DNA of 64,000 nucleotides from contig NZ_JBMDYO010000001.1 in NCBI RefSeq assembly GCF_049310885.1, forward strand, positions 496,001 to 560,000, in the 5' to 3' direction. Positions 24,780-34,212 of the stretch are shown piece by piece (the first letter of the stretch is position 1; each line of letters starts with the position of its first letter). This stretch comes from CAYZJV01 sp049310885 (GTDB taxonomy: Bacteria; Spirochaetota; Spirochaetia; Sphaerochaetales; Sphaerochaetaceae). Under the pieces are notes generated by a model. It was not told where the DNA came from. It ran no database searches and saw only the letters and a program-made list of their open reading frames with translations. Made by a program: the position numbers and the translations under genes.

Positions 24780-25841
24780 TTAACGGATGACACCCCCGCC
24801 AAGAACTACATCGTCCTGGTAGAAGACTACAGATTGTCCAGGAGTGACAGCTTTCTGTGGCTCAGCGAAACGAACTGACACGGTACCATCCTCTCGTGTC
24901 TCTACCAAAGCTGCCTTCGGAGATCCGGTTGATCGGATCTTAGCCTGGACCTCGATACTGGTATCCAGGCTCTCTACTGCAATCCAATTGAGATTTTCTG
25001 CGATCAAGGCATCGCCGAAGGTATCCTCTTCGTGTCCCACCACAACTTCGTTCTCCTGGGCATCCAAACGGATTACATAGAGCGGACGCTCACTGGAAAT
25101 CTTCAAACCACGCCTCTGTCCGATCGTGTATTTCCAATATCCCTCATGCTGACCAAGTACGGTTCCTTTTTTATCGACGATATTACCCATCTTGGGTTCT
25201 GTCTGTAACAAATCGCTATAGTCACCGCTATAAAAATCCTGGCTCTCATCCTTATCCTCGGTAAAGAAACCATGCTCAATACAGAGGCGTCGTGCCTCCT
25301 CTTTGGTTGCCTTTCCCAGTGGAAACATGACTTCCGAGAGTTGTTTTTGTGTCAATCTATAAAGGAAGTAGGTCTGATCTTTTCGCAAGTCCTTTGCACG
25401 CATAAGATTCCATCGATCACCATTTTTGCCTACTTGGGCATAATGACCGGTTGCGAAAGCATCGAACTCAATTCCCGATTCCCGGGCAATCTTCGGCAGT
25501 GCACCGAACTTGATAAGACTGTTGCACCATACACATGGATTCGGAGTCCGACCTGCCATATATTCACTCTTGAAATCCTCTATGACAATCTGCTCGTATT
25601 GTTTTGCACAGTCGAGGACATGATACTCTATACCTAACATCCCACTCACTCTACGTGCTTCAGCAATGTCCTCTTCTTCATTGGGGCCGAAACAGGCATT
25701 CTTCTTCAGTTCACCGGAGAAAGGGTTCCCCTTACTCCAGATGGACATGGTGACACCCACAACCTCATGGCCGGCCTCCTTCAGTAGCAGTGCAGCGACT
25801 GAGGAGTCTATTCCCCCGCTCATGCCTACCAAAACTCTCAT
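24780..25841 (-). CDS. mnmA: tRNA-specific 2-thiouridylase
   Basis: This 353-residue enzyme thiolates U34 of Lys, Glu and Gln tRNAs. It has the PP-loop S-G-G-I-D-S-S (8-14), A-C-F-G-P-N-E-E-E-D-I (about 49-59), N-P-C-V-W-C-N with C103 and C106, and the A-T-G-H-Y block. The second catalytic Cys of E. coli MnmA (in S-Q-D-I-C-F-I) is absent: the segment reads S-Q-D-F-Y-S-G-D here, with Tyr204 at the Cys position. The C103-x-x-C106 pair may instead serve sulfur or cluster chemistry. I chose ATG 25841 because GGAGGA stands 5 bases upstream; longer frames lack a good site. Confidence 0.9.
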   Translation of the reverse strand: MRVLVGMSGGIDSSVAALLLKEAGHEVVGVTMSIWSKGNPFSGELKKNACFGPNEEEDIAEARRVSGMLGIEYHVLDCAKQYEQIVIEDFKSEYMAGRTPNPCVWCNSLIKFGALPKIARESGIEFDAFATGHYAQVGKNGDRWNLMRAKDLRKDQTYFLYRLTQKQLSEVMFPLGKATKEEARRLCIEHGFFTEDKDESQDFYSGDYSDLLQTEPKMGNIVDKKGTVLGQHEGYWKYTIGQRRGLKISSERPLYVIRLDAQENEVVVGHEEDTFGDALIAENLNWIAVESLDTSIEVQAKIRSTGSPKAALVETREDGTVSVRFAEPQKAVTPGQSVVFYQDDVVLGGGVIR

Positions 25842-25903
25842 ATATTCCTCCAGGCGCATAGCGCCAATTAAAAACGATTCTTCTACCAACAGGTAGAAAC
25901 AAC

Positions 25904-25934
25904 AAGACCGCCCCGGATTATCCAGAGCGGTCTT
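25904..25934 (-). terminator. intrinsic terminator downstream of tRNA-Asp
   Basis: AAGACCGC (25904-25911) and GCGGTCTT (25927-25934) form an 8-base stem with a 15-base loop. On the minus strand GTTGTTTC follows. It begins 4 bases after the tRNA-Asp 3' end. Confidence 0.7.
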
Positions 25935-25937
25935 AAG

Positions 25938-26011
25938 CGAGAGTGACGGGACTCGAACCCGCGATCTACGGCGTGACAGGCCGTCGCGATAACCAGCTTC
26001 GCTACACCCTC
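25938..26011 (-). tRNA. tRNA-Asp (anticodon GTC)
   Basis: A 74-base cloverleaf on the minus strand: acceptor GAGGGTG pairs with CACTCTC, the anticodon loop CTGTCAC gives GTC, and the T arm GGGTTCGAGTCC is standard. Discriminator G; CCA is not encoded. Confidence 0.94.
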
Positions 26012-26026
26012 ATCGTTAGCAAGGAG

Positions 26027-26055
26027 AAACTACAACGTACATCGATTTTTGTCAA
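26027..26055 (-). promoter_or_regulatory. promoter of tRNA-Asp
   Basis: A perfect TTGACA (26050-26055, minus strand) with a 17-base spacer to TAGTTT (26027-26032). The start would fall about 8-10 bases before the tRNA 5' end. The -10 is poor. Confidence 0.5.
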
Positions 26056-26138
26056 CACCCCTTTCCAAATTTTTTCGCATTTTAGATTGTCATACCATAT
26101 CCGCTTGTTTATACTGCAACGACACAAGGGGGTATCGT

Positions 26139-27044
26139 ATGCAGTTAACAATCATGGAATTCTTTCAGGGAATGGCTTCCCCTGCTCTCGATACGATCGT
26201 AGAACTCATGACCATGTTGGGAGAGGAGACTGTCTTTATCGTGGCAGTAGCCCTATTCCTTTGGTTATCATCGAAAAAACAGGGCTTCGTTATCCTTTCG
26301 ACCCTATTCACATCGCTCATCGGGATGAGCGTGTTGAAAGCAGTAATCAGAGCCCCGAGACCATTCCAAGTGATAGAAGAGATCAAAGGCAAGCGGGTGG
26401 CAACAGCAACCGGGTATTCATTTCCCAGCGGCCACACGACCGGTGCCGCATCTTTCTATAGCGCGTTGGCACTTACATTCCGAAAACGACAGGTCTCGAT
26501 ACTTTGTGCAGTCGCCATACTGCTCGTGGGATTCTCTCGGATGTACTTGGGAGTCCATTGGCCAATCGATGTCTTCGGTGGTTTGGCTCTTGGAATCACC
26601 GTAACTTTCGTCACCTATGGTTGGTTCTCCAGAATCTTTGACGATACCGAAAGACTAATCAGATTTTCTACTATCGCTGGTGCTACATCGGCATTCTTTG
26701 CAGTTCTTCTTACCATTCTCATAGAAGCGGGAGTAGCCGATCCGGTTGGCTTCACCGACCCTATGAAATTATTCAGTTTGGCAGCTGGAGGGTACTTGGG
26801 ATTCGCTTGGGATCAAAAACATATCCGTTACACCACTGGTGGAACTAGAGGAATAAAGGTATTGAGGCTACTTTTGGGAATCTTCGTGGTTTTGGTGATC
26901 CAAGCATTAAAGGTGGTCCTCCCGGACCACATGGCATCCGGTCTCTTCCGGTATGTCGCCACCGGTTTGTGGATCACCGCTCTGTATCCGTACCTTGGTA
27001 CCAAGATCAGGATAGGAAATTCGCGATTGTTTGCTGTTCAGTAG
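26139..27044 (+). CDS. PAP2-family membrane phosphatase
   Basis: This 301-residue membrane protein has the three-part PAP2 signature: K-A-V-I-R-A-P-R-P (about 64-72), P-S-G-H-T-T-G (about 97-103) and S-R-M-Y-L-G-V-H-W-P-I-D (about 137-148). It should dephosphorylate a lipid phosphate or lipid pyrophosphate such as undecaprenyl pyrophosphate or phosphatidate. The first half holds the catalytic core; the second half adds further membrane helices of unknown role. ATG 26139 is preceded by AAGGGGG. It is convergent with topA with a bidirectional hairpin between them. Confidence 0.88.
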   Translation: MQLTIMEFFQGMASPALDTIVELMTMLGEETVFIVAVALFLWLSSKKQGFVILSTLFTSLIGMSVLKAVIRAPRPFQVIEEIKGKRVATATGYSFPSGHTTGAASFYSALALTFRKRQVSILCAVAILLVGFSRMYLGVHWPIDVFGGLALGITVTFVTYGWFSRIFDDTERLIRFSTIAGATSAFFAVLLTILIEAGVADPVGFTDPMKLFSLAAGGYLGFAWDQKHIRYTTGGTRGIKVLRLLLGIFVVLVIQALKVVLPDHMASGLFRYVATGLWITALYPYLGTKIRIGNSRLFAVQ

Positions 27045-27066
27045 CATAACGGTATCTACAGATGAC

Positions 27067-27099
27067 AGGCAGGAGAGATGGTCATTGATACTCCTGCCT
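27067..27099. terminator. hairpin between convergent PAP2 and topA genes
   Basis: AGGCAGGAG (27067-27075) pairs with CTCCTGCCT (27091-27099). It sits between two convergent genes and can serve either; T-rich tails are weak on both sides. Confidence 0.55.
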
Positions 27100-27135
27100 T
27101 CATGATGTTCTTAGGTTCATAGTTGTTCCAGTATA

Positions 27136-29742
27136 TTACTTCTTGGCCTTACCCTTCTTCGCACGCTTTGGCGGCTTGGCGGATTTGGACAACTCAATCA
27201 TGGTCTCTTTGGTCAATTCTTTGAGAGCCTCTTCGTTTTGCTTCATCTCCTTGGGCAATTGAAAATTGAGATCCCCGATCTTGCCATAGAAACCATAACG
27301 GCCTGTAAAAACCCCTAGCGGTTTCCCTTCATGTTCTCCGAAGCTGACTACAGGCTCCTGAGAGGATCCGTTCTTAGCACCACCCCTTGCCCCCTTGGCG
27401 GGTTTCGGCGCGGCCAACAAAGCCAAAGCTTCCTCTAGAGTTACACTGAAAATCTCCTCCTGAGTGGAAAGGGAACGGAATACTTTGTCACAACCGACAT
27501 ACGGGCCGTAGGGGCCTAAGTGAGCAATGACTGGTTTCTTGGACTCAGGGTGTTTCCCCAGTTCTCTTGGGAGGGAGAGGTATTTCAGAATTTCGTCACA
27601 CGTCATTTCGGCAGCGTCTCTTCCTTTTGGAACACCAAGACGCTTTGGTTTTGGATTGTCTTCTGACTTCATCCCCAATTGGAAGTAAGGGCCGAATCTT
27701 CCTGTCAACAGATAGATGGGGAGCTTTGTCTTTGGATCTTCACAGATTGGTTTAGGTTCATCACTACCGTTCATCTTTAATTCCAACAGCTGTTTGATAT
27801 CCTCTTCAGAAATAGTTCCCGGATATATATGTTGAGGGATAGAGACCGATGCGGTATTCTCACCATCATCGTCCTTCATTGCGATATAAGGCCCAAATTT
27901 TCCTATCAGCACTTGATAGGAATCGCTGATATGCGGTAATGCGATATTCTTGGCTTCGGAGGGACTGACCGCCTTCATCTTCCTGTCGATCTGCACCTTC
28001 AACCCCTCGTCCCCCTCATAGAAGGTCTTTAGGAAGTCGAGCTGATCGACCTTATTTTCCGCAATCCCATCGAGCAGATCTTCCATCTTGGAAGTGAATG
28101 CATAGTCTACAAAATGGGTAAAGTGATTCTCCAGGAATTGGACAACCGCAAATCCAATAAAAGTAGGAACCAAGGCAGAGCCATCTTTTTCCACATACGA
28201 TTTCTCGAACAACTTATCGATAATAGTAGCATAGGTGGATGGTCGTCCTATTCCCTGTTTTTCGAGTTCCTGAACCAACGTAGCTTCGGTATAACGGGCA
28301 GGAGGTTTTGTTTCATGTCCTACCGGTTCGATTGCTAACGCTTGAAGCAAGTTTCCGACAACGAGGTGGGGTAACAGTCTCTCTGAATCCTCTAAAGCTG
28401 CCTCGGGATCATCTTTTCCCTCCACATAGACCCGAATGAATCCAGGGAAAACAATCCTATTTCCCGTTGCGGAAAATTGTGCATCGTCCACACCGATTTT
28501 GACCGAAGTGGAAGCTTTTATAGCCTCTGCCATCTGACTTGCCAACGTTCTCTTCCAAATGAGCTCATATAGGGCTCTCTCAAGTCCATGTAAACCACTT
28601 TTATCGGGGTGGACGAAAACCTCGCCGGCAGGGCGGATCGCTTCATGGGCTTCTTGTGCTGAGGAACTCTTGGTAGCATATTGTCGTGGAGAAGGCGAAA
28701 GGTAATCCAAACCATATAATGATCCTGCGGCATCTCTGGCACCCTTTATCCCCTCCTGACTCAAAGAGGGAGAGTCGGTTCGCATATAGGTAATGAGTCC
28801 GCTTTCATAGAGCTTTTGGGCTATCCGCATGGTATCTTTTGCACTCAATCGCAATTTCCTGGACCCCTCCTGTTGGAGAGTGGAAGTAATAAATGGAGGA
28901 GCTGGACGTTGCTTTTTCTCCTTCTCTTCAACAGAGAGCACTTGCCAAGATTTATCCTGCAACCGCGAAACCAAATCTTTAGCCATACCCTCATCGAGAA
29001 GCAACACCTTCTTATGGGGTGCTAATTCTCCTGTTTCGGCAAGGAAATCCTTTCCATTGGCAATACGTCTGCCACTGATCGATTCTAATTTGGCTTCAAA
29101 CTGTTGGCTGGAGTCCTCATCTTCTCTATGAAGATTGGCTTTGATATCCCAATAGGAGGCAGTCTTGAATTTTAGTCTCTGTCTCTCGCGTTCAACAACC
29201 ATTCGCAAACCTGGAGACTGAACCCTTCCAGCCGAGAGTTTTCGTTGGGAAAGTTTTTTCCAGAGAACAGGGGATATAGAATATCCGAACAACCGATCTA
29301 GAATCCGTCTGGCCTCTTGTGCATTCACGAGATCCATATCGAGCTTTCGACCATGCTCCATCGCGTGGGTGATCGCCCTCTTGGTTATTTCATGAAATAC
29401 CATTCTCCGATAGGGAACCTTCGGCTTGAGAAGTTCCAACAAGTGCCATGAGATACTCTCACCTTCACGGTCTTCATCAGTAGCAAGCAACAACTCGCTG
29501 CTGGTTGCAAGCTCGCTTTTTATAGATTTAATGATTTTATCCTTACCCTTGGCAACCACATATTTCGGGGTATAGCCGTTTTCCACATCGATTGACATGT
29601 CGTCCACCGGAAGATCACGAACATGCCCATTGCATGCTATAACCGTACAGTGTTCGGGTAGGAATTTCTTAATAGTTCTTGCTTTAGTGGGAGACTCAAC
29701 TACGATGAGCGTCTTGCCATCCGTGTTCTGTTTATTCGCCAT
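27136..29742 (-). CDS. topA: DNA topoisomerase I
   Basis: This 868-residue type IA topoisomerase relaxes negative supercoils. The Toprim domain opens with V-V-E-S-P-T-K-A-R-T-I-K-K-F-L and has D-E-D-R-E-G-E-S-I; the active-site Tyr is in L-I-T-Y-M-R-T-D-S. After the core come four topoisomerase C-terminal repeats marked by G-x-F/Y-G-P-Y type motifs (K-F-G-P-Y, R-F-G-P-Y, L-G-P-Y, R-Y-G-F-Y) instead of the four-cysteine zinc ribbons of E. coli TopA, and a lysine-rich tail (A-K-K-G-K-A-K-K). I placed the start at ATG 29742, just before the Toprim domain. Confidence 0.95.
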   Translation of the reverse strand: MANKQNTDGKTLIVVESPTKARTIKKFLPEHCTVIACNGHVRDLPVDDMSIDVENGYTPKYVVAKGKDKIIKSIKSELATSSELLLATDEDREGESISWHLLELLKPKVPYRRMVFHEITKRAITHAMEHGRKLDMDLVNAQEARRILDRLFGYSISPVLWKKLSQRKLSAGRVQSPGLRMVVERERQRLKFKTASYWDIKANLHREDEDSSQQFEAKLESISGRRIANGKDFLAETGELAPHKKVLLLDEGMAKDLVSRLQDKSWQVLSVEEKEKKQRPAPPFITSTLQQEGSRKLRLSAKDTMRIAQKLYESGLITYMRTDSPSLSQEGIKGARDAAGSLYGLDYLSPSPRQYATKSSSAQEAHEAIRPAGEVFVHPDKSGLHGLERALYELIWKRTLASQMAEAIKASTSVKIGVDDAQFSATGNRIVFPGFIRVYVEGKDDPEAALEDSERLLPHLVVGNLLQALAIEPVGHETKPPARYTEATLVQELEKQGIGRPSTYATIIDKLFEKSYVEKDGSALVPTFIGFAVVQFLENHFTHFVDYAFTSKMEDLLDGIAENKVDQLDFLKTFYEGDEGLKVQIDRKMKAVSPSEAKNIALPHISDSYQVLIGKFGPYIAMKDDDGENTASVSIPQHIYPGTISEEDIKQLLELKMNGSDEPKPICEDPKTKLPIYLLTGRFGPYFQLGMKSEDNPKPKRLGVPKGRDAAEMTCDEILKYLSLPRELGKHPESKKPVIAHLGPYGPYVGCDKVFRSLSTQEEIFSVTLEEALALLAAPKPAKGARGGAKNGSSQEPVVSFGEHEGKPLGVFTGRYGFYGKIGDLNFQLPKEMKQNEEALKELTKETMIELSKSAKPPKRAKKGKAKK

Positions 29743-29870
29743 GGATATGTCCTTATCGAGCGCCGCCAGCAAAACGGAGTGCGACCACGCAGGAACTACA
29801 GTTATAGGAAGTGTAAGGGGTTTTGTCAACGACGATTGACAGCCACTCCTATTGCGGCCACAATGGCGGC

Positions 29871-30608
29871 ATGAAACAGAATGCAGCCAAATACTTCATA
29901 GGCCTGATTATCGTGGTGGTCGGAATCGGCATCATATTGAAGGCCGCCGGTATAGAGTTCACTCTCTTTTTCGAGGGTTGGTGGACCCTTCCCATCATCA
30001 TTGTAGCTATTGTATCCATGAGCAGTGGAGGAATCGGTCCGGGCAACTTTGCGCTGCTGCTCATAGGCAGCTGGTTGTTAGCTAACCAACGTAATTGGAT
30101 ACCCCAGTGGTTCAATGGTGCCTATGTTATCGGCGCTGCAGTGATAGGATTTGGACTCCTCTTCATATTCAATCCCCGCAAAGAAGAACAAACACCTCAA
30201 GAGCAATCTGATAGACCACGGCAATCTCATCAAAGGGAAACGCCACGACAGCGCAGTACTACACGTGCCCAGCGTGACACAGACAGTCTTCCCAGCTATA
30301 CCGCCATCTTCTCTGGCCAGGATATCCGTAATTCAACGGAAAACCTCGATGGTTCGACACTCTTCGCCCTCTTCGGTGGTTTGAGTGTCGACTTCCGGGA
30401 TGCACGCATAGACCACGATATCATTATTGACGCTTCGGCTGTTTTTGGGGGAATCGATCTTATGTTCCCCTCCAATGTACGCGTTATCACCAAAGCCACC
30501 CCGCTATTTGGCGGTGTGGATAATAAGAGCAGGCCTCCGCGATCGTTGGAGGCTCCCACGGTCACCGTGCGCTGTCTTGCAGCATTCGGTGGTATTGATA
30601 TCACCTAA
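29871..30608 (+). CDS. LiaF-like membrane protein
   Basis: This 245-residue protein has about four N-terminal membrane segments (1-100), a hydrophilic Gln/Arg/Thr-rich linker (about 105-155) and a C-terminal domain with four F-G-G repeats (L-F-G-G-L, V-F-G-G-I, L-F-G-G-V, A-F-G-G-I). This is the layout of LiaF and DUF5668/DUF2154 proteins, which in Firmicutes restrain a cell-envelope stress kinase. No LiaRS-type two-component genes are adjacent, so its partner here is unknown. The radical SAM gene starts 1 base after its stop. Confidence 0.8.
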   Translation: MKQNAAKYFIGLIIVVVGIGIILKAAGIEFTLFFEGWWTLPIIIVAIVSMSSGGIGPGNFALLLIGSWLLANQRNWIPQWFNGAYVIGAAVIGFGLLFIFNPRKEEQTPQEQSDRPRQSHQRETPRQRSTTRAQRDTDSLPSYTAIFSGQDIRNSTENLDGSTLFALFGGLSVDFRDARIDHDIIIDASAVFGGIDLMFPSNVRVITKATPLFGGVDNKSRPPRSLEAPTVTVRCLAAFGGIDIT

Positions 30609-30609
30609 T

Positions 30610-32259
30610 ATGCAGAAACACTTTACTATACGTCTCATAGCATGTTCTCCCCAACAGTCCCCCATGGCTTATCCATTGGGAGCGCTTTGTATCCAGACGG
30701 CTCTTGTTTCGCATGAGATGCTTAAAGACTCGATTGAGGTAGAACTTTCCCATTTCATTTCCGACCAGGACGATCCCATTGAAGCAGCAGAACACACTGC
30801 CCAATATGATATCGACCTTCTTGGTCTCTCCCTCTACCTCTACAATAGGGACTGGTTCAATGAGTTTCTTGCTCACCTACGTAAGCTAAAACCCCATATA
30901 ACGATTTTCGCCGGTGGTCCGGAGACCATGGCGGACCCCAAGATCCTCCTCGATTCTGGGATCGATATCCTTGTTTTGGGTGAGGGCGAAGAGACCGTGT
31001 GCGATATGGTCCAACAACTCATGAGAGGAGAAAACGTAGAGGGACGGGGAATCCAGACCTCAATAGCCGATATTCCTATTCCCAGATATCCTTCGAACTT
31101 AGCTGTATTGCCCTCCCCCCTTCTCACGGGAGTCGCAAACGTGGATTCCTATGAAGGAGTCCTCTGGGAGATGACTCGCGGTTGTCCCTACCACTGCGCC
31201 TTCTGTTTCGAATCACGGGGAAACCGATCGGTCAGGACCTATCCGATAGAGCGGTTGCAAGCGGAGTTGGAACTTTTGGTAGAGCATGATGTAAAACATG
31301 TATTCGTACTCGATCCGACCTTCAATATGAAACGTGAAAGAACAATCCAGTTATTGACTTTGATTAGGGATACAGCGTCCGCAGATATGCATTTTACGTT
31401 TGAAATCAGAGCCGAACTGCTTGATGAAGCTACCGCTGCCCTATTCGGACAATTCCATTGTTCACTCCAAATCGGATTACAAAGCAGTAATCCTACGGTA
31501 TTGGAGTCGATAGGTCGGAATTTCAATCCAACGTTGTTCGCTGAAAAGATATCTCTTTTAAATGCCCATGGGGTGGTATTCGGACTCGATCTGATCATAG
31601 GGCTGCCCGGAGATACTTTGGACTCATTCCGAAAGAGTTTGGATTTCGCGATTTCCTGTAAACCGAGTAATCTCGACATATTCCTGCTTGCCCTCCTCCC
31701 CGGAACCCAGCTTGCACAAGATGCTGGGATGCTCCAACTCTCCCATCTGGTCGAGAGCCCCTACCTATTGCAACACAGTCCAACGATGGACGAGAAGGAC
31801 ATTGCCGAGGCCTTGCGGCTCAAGGAAGCTTGTGACCTGTTCTATACGAAAGGAAGGGCAGTCATGTGGATACATGCCGCCTGTAAGGCTATAGGGATGT
31901 CGCCATCGCAGTGGCTGTACCATTTCGCCGATTTTCTCGATACTTGTGAAAATCCGGATGAGGAAGATATCTTCTCCATCCAGGATACATTCGTGAGAAG
32001 ACAATTCGGCGAACAAGGTTTGGAACACCTGCTGCCAGCCATGCTCAGTTACATGGAATTGCATCAGGGAATCGCCCATTTGCAAGATAGCGGGGAAGAC
32101 CCGATGGTCTACCTCTCCTATCCACCCGATGATCTGGCACTTTTGGATTCGATGGAGCTTTCTCGATTCATCGATACCCATGTCCCGTTCGAAGAGGAGA
32201 TACCCCATTGGGTATTCATGGAAGATGATGTCCTCTACATAGAACCGATGCAGGGGTGA
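30610..32259 (+). CDS. B12-binding-domain radical SAM protein (DUF4080-like C-terminus)
   Basis: This 549-residue protein has an N-terminal cobalamin-binding-like Rossmann domain (about 1-150, with G-L-S-L-Y and F-A-G-G-P-E-T), a radical SAM core with the cluster motif C-P-Y-H-C-A-F-C (about 195-202), and an extra C-terminal part resembling DUF4080. Such proteins modify RNA, lipids or small molecules by radical chemistry; the substrate cannot be inferred. The H-x-x-G cobalamin motif is not clear, so B12 binding is uncertain. It follows the LiaF-like gene directly. Confidence 0.85.
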   Translation: MQKHFTIRLIACSPQQSPMAYPLGALCIQTALVSHEMLKDSIEVELSHFISDQDDPIEAAEHTAQYDIDLLGLSLYLYNRDWFNEFLAHLRKLKPHITIFAGGPETMADPKILLDSGIDILVLGEGEETVCDMVQQLMRGENVEGRGIQTSIADIPIPRYPSNLAVLPSPLLTGVANVDSYEGVLWEMTRGCPYHCAFCFESRGNRSVRTYPIERLQAELELLVEHDVKHVFVLDPTFNMKRERTIQLLTLIRDTASADMHFTFEIRAELLDEATAALFGQFHCSLQIGLQSSNPTVLESIGRNFNPTLFAEKISLLNAHGVVFGLDLIIGLPGDTLDSFRKSLDFAISCKPSNLDIFLLALLPGTQLAQDAGMLQLSHLVESPYLLQHSPTMDEKDIAEALRLKEACDLFYTKGRAVMWIHAACKAIGMSPSQWLYHFADFLDTCENPDEEDIFSIQDTFVRRQFGEQGLEHLLPAMLSYMELHQGIAHLQDSGEDPMVYLSYPPDDLALLDSMELSRFIDTHVPFEEEIPHWVFMEDDVLYIEPMQG

Positions 32260-32319
32260 AGGTTTGGGTTGCTAGAGCTCGATCCGGTGGATTATAGTAG
32301 GCGAAAGAGGTGCCCTGAA

Positions 32320-33051
32320 ATGATGTGCAAACGTATACGGCTGATGTTTCTGATCGGATTGGTGATGACTATGGCTTTGTTGGGCGGTTGTGTGATGCAA
32401 CAAGGATTGAGCATGTCCAATAGTCGCTCCGGTTGGGCAACTACAGACCTCTATGTCTACGACTTTTTCCTCACAGTACTGGAAGATTTCGAACCTTTCA
32501 CCCCGGAAGAACGAGAAATATCGATCATGGATGCAAGTGTTGAGGATTTTGTTACCCAGTTGCATGGTACGAACAGCGCAACGAATATCGCATCCTCAAA
32601 AATTGGCGACAATGGTTATTTTATCGACTTCACCTATTCCAGCCTGGAAGACTTACTCAGTGATTTGAACAAAAGGGAACCGCAAAGTATTGTCACGGTA
32701 CGAACGAAGGGTAAGGATACCACGCTCCGATTCTATCTCGATTTAGAAAATTATCCCCAACTGACTAGGATAATCCCATTCTTAGCCGATGAAAATTTTG
32801 AGACGTTCGGGCCTCTATACAATGAGGGAATGAGTGAGGCCGAGTATCTCGATATGATCAGTTACATCTTGGGAGAAGATGGACCACCATCGATCACCAA
32901 TAGTGTGATCTCCTTGCGGCTTACCACTCCCTCGAGCATCAAATCCCAAAACGGAGGGATACGTGAAAGCTCGAATTCCATCCGCTTCGACATACCCCTG
33001 ATCGAGTTCCTTCTCTTGGCAGAGCCCATTGAATTCAGTGCTACCTGGTAG
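32320..33051 (+). CDS. putative lipoprotein of unknown function
   Basis: This 243-residue protein starts with C-K-R-I-R-L, a hydrophobic core and the lipobox L-L-G-G-C, so it should be a lipid-anchored envelope protein. The rest is acidic with alternating beta-type strands and the repeated theme of aromatic and Asp/Glu residues; I recognise no domain. ATG 32320 or 32323 may be the start; a longer frame lacks the signal sequence at its beginning. It lies 60 bases downstream of the radical SAM gene and may share its transcript. It is convergent with ychF. Confidence 0.65.
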   Translation: MMCKRIRLMFLIGLVMTMALLGGCVMQQGLSMSNSRSGWATTDLYVYDFFLTVLEDFEPFTPEEREISIMDASVEDFVTQLHGTNSATNIASSKIGDNGYFIDFTYSSLEDLLSDLNKREPQSIVTVRTKGKDTTLRFYLDLENYPQLTRIIPFLADENFETFGPLYNEGMSEAEYLDMISYILGEDGPPSITNSVISLRLTTPSSIKSQNGGIRESSNSIRFDIPLIEFLLLAEPIEFSATW

Positions 33052-33060
33052 TGGGAGATT

Positions 33061-34167
33061 CTAGAGATTGAACCTGAAGTGCATGATATCGCCATCACGT
33101 ACTTCGTACTCTTTTCCCTCAATTCTCAATTTTCCAGCCTCTTTCACCTTTTGCTCGCTGCCATAGGTAAACAGGTCTTCACAGTGGTAGACCTCGGCTT
33201 TGATGAATCCCTTCTCGAAATCGGTGTGAATTACTCCAGCTGCCTGTGGCGCCTTGTCTCCGCTATGGAAGGTCCATGCACGGTCTTCATCACTTCCAGC
33301 GGTGAAGAAGGTCCTAAGCCCGAGAGTCTGGTACCCAGTATGGATGAGTTGGTTGAGCCCCGACTCCTCCAATCCCACGGCCTCTAGGAACTCTGCCCGA
33401 TCTTCTGGGGTGTCCAATGCTGCGATCTCGGCCTCTATCTTTCCGCATATCACAACGGTCTGTGCACCTTCTTCGCTCGCGATTTTCCTTACGATATCAA
33501 CATAGGAATTCTCACTATCTATGCTCTCTTCATCGACATTGCATACATAGATCATAGGTTTGAGTGTAATGAGATGCAAATCGTAAATAAGTTTCAATTG
33601 CTCGTCATCCAGTCCAAGGCTTCTTGCTGCGACTCCATTTCCCAACGACTCTCGAAGTTTCTCCAGTATGGGTAATATTGCAGCTGCCTGTTTGGCAGTC
33701 TCTTTGTCCAGACGGGTCATCTTTGAGACTTTCTGGTACCGCTTGTCAACGGTTTCCAAGTCTGCCAAAGCCAGTTCGATATTGATTGTCTCTATATCAC
33801 TAGCTGGGTCGATACGGTTCGCGACGTGAACGATATCGGGATTTTCGAAACAACGAACGACATGAACCAAAACACCTACTTCACGAATCGATGCCAGAAA
33901 ACGGTTCCCCAAGCCCTCTCCTTTCGAAGCTCCGGCCACCAAACCTGCGATATCGACAAATTCCACAGTAGCAGGAACTACCTTTTTTGTTGGAATGAGT
34001 TCGACGATTCTGTCCAGACGTTTATCGGGAACACTGACCATTCCGACATTCGGATCAATGGTACAGAACGGATAATTAGCTGCTTCGGCGGGTGCCGAAG
34101 AGAGTGCTGAGAAAATGGTGGATTTACCGACGTTCGGCAATCCTACGATACCGCAATTAAGACCCAT
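33061..34167 (-). CDS. ychF: YchF-type Obg-like ATPase
   Basis: This 368-residue P-loop protein begins with M-G-L-N-C-G-I-V-G-L-P-N-V-G-K-S-T, the YchF G1 motif. The G4 position is the YchF form N-V-D-E rather than NKxD, which accounts for ATP preference. It has the coiled-coil insertion (about 130-200) and C-terminal TGS domain ending in D-G-D-I-M-H-F-R-F. YchF binds ribosomes and influences oxidative stress responses and translation initiation fidelity. Length (about 363) fits. It is divergent from hflX, only 45 bases apart. Confidence 0.95.
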   Translation of the reverse strand: MGLNCGIVGLPNVGKSTIFSALSSAPAEAANYPFCTIDPNVGMVSVPDKRLDRIVELIPTKKVVPATVEFVDIAGLVAGASKGEGLGNRFLASIREVGVLVHVVRCFENPDIVHVANRIDPASDIETINIELALADLETVDKRYQKVSKMTRLDKETAKQAAAILPILEKLRESLGNGVAARSLGLDDEQLKLIYDLHLITLKPMIYVCNVDEESIDSENSYVDIVRKIASEEGAQTVVICGKIEAEIAALDTPEDRAEFLEAVGLEESGLNQLIHTGYQTLGLRTFFTAGSDEDRAWTFHSGDKAPQAAGVIHTDFEKGFIKAEVYHCEDLFTYGSEQKVKEAGKLRIEGKEYEVRDGDIMHFRFNL

Positions 34168-34212
34168 GGGAACCCCTTGTTAGCTTGTAATGCGCGCTGA
34201 GTATAGCATATA

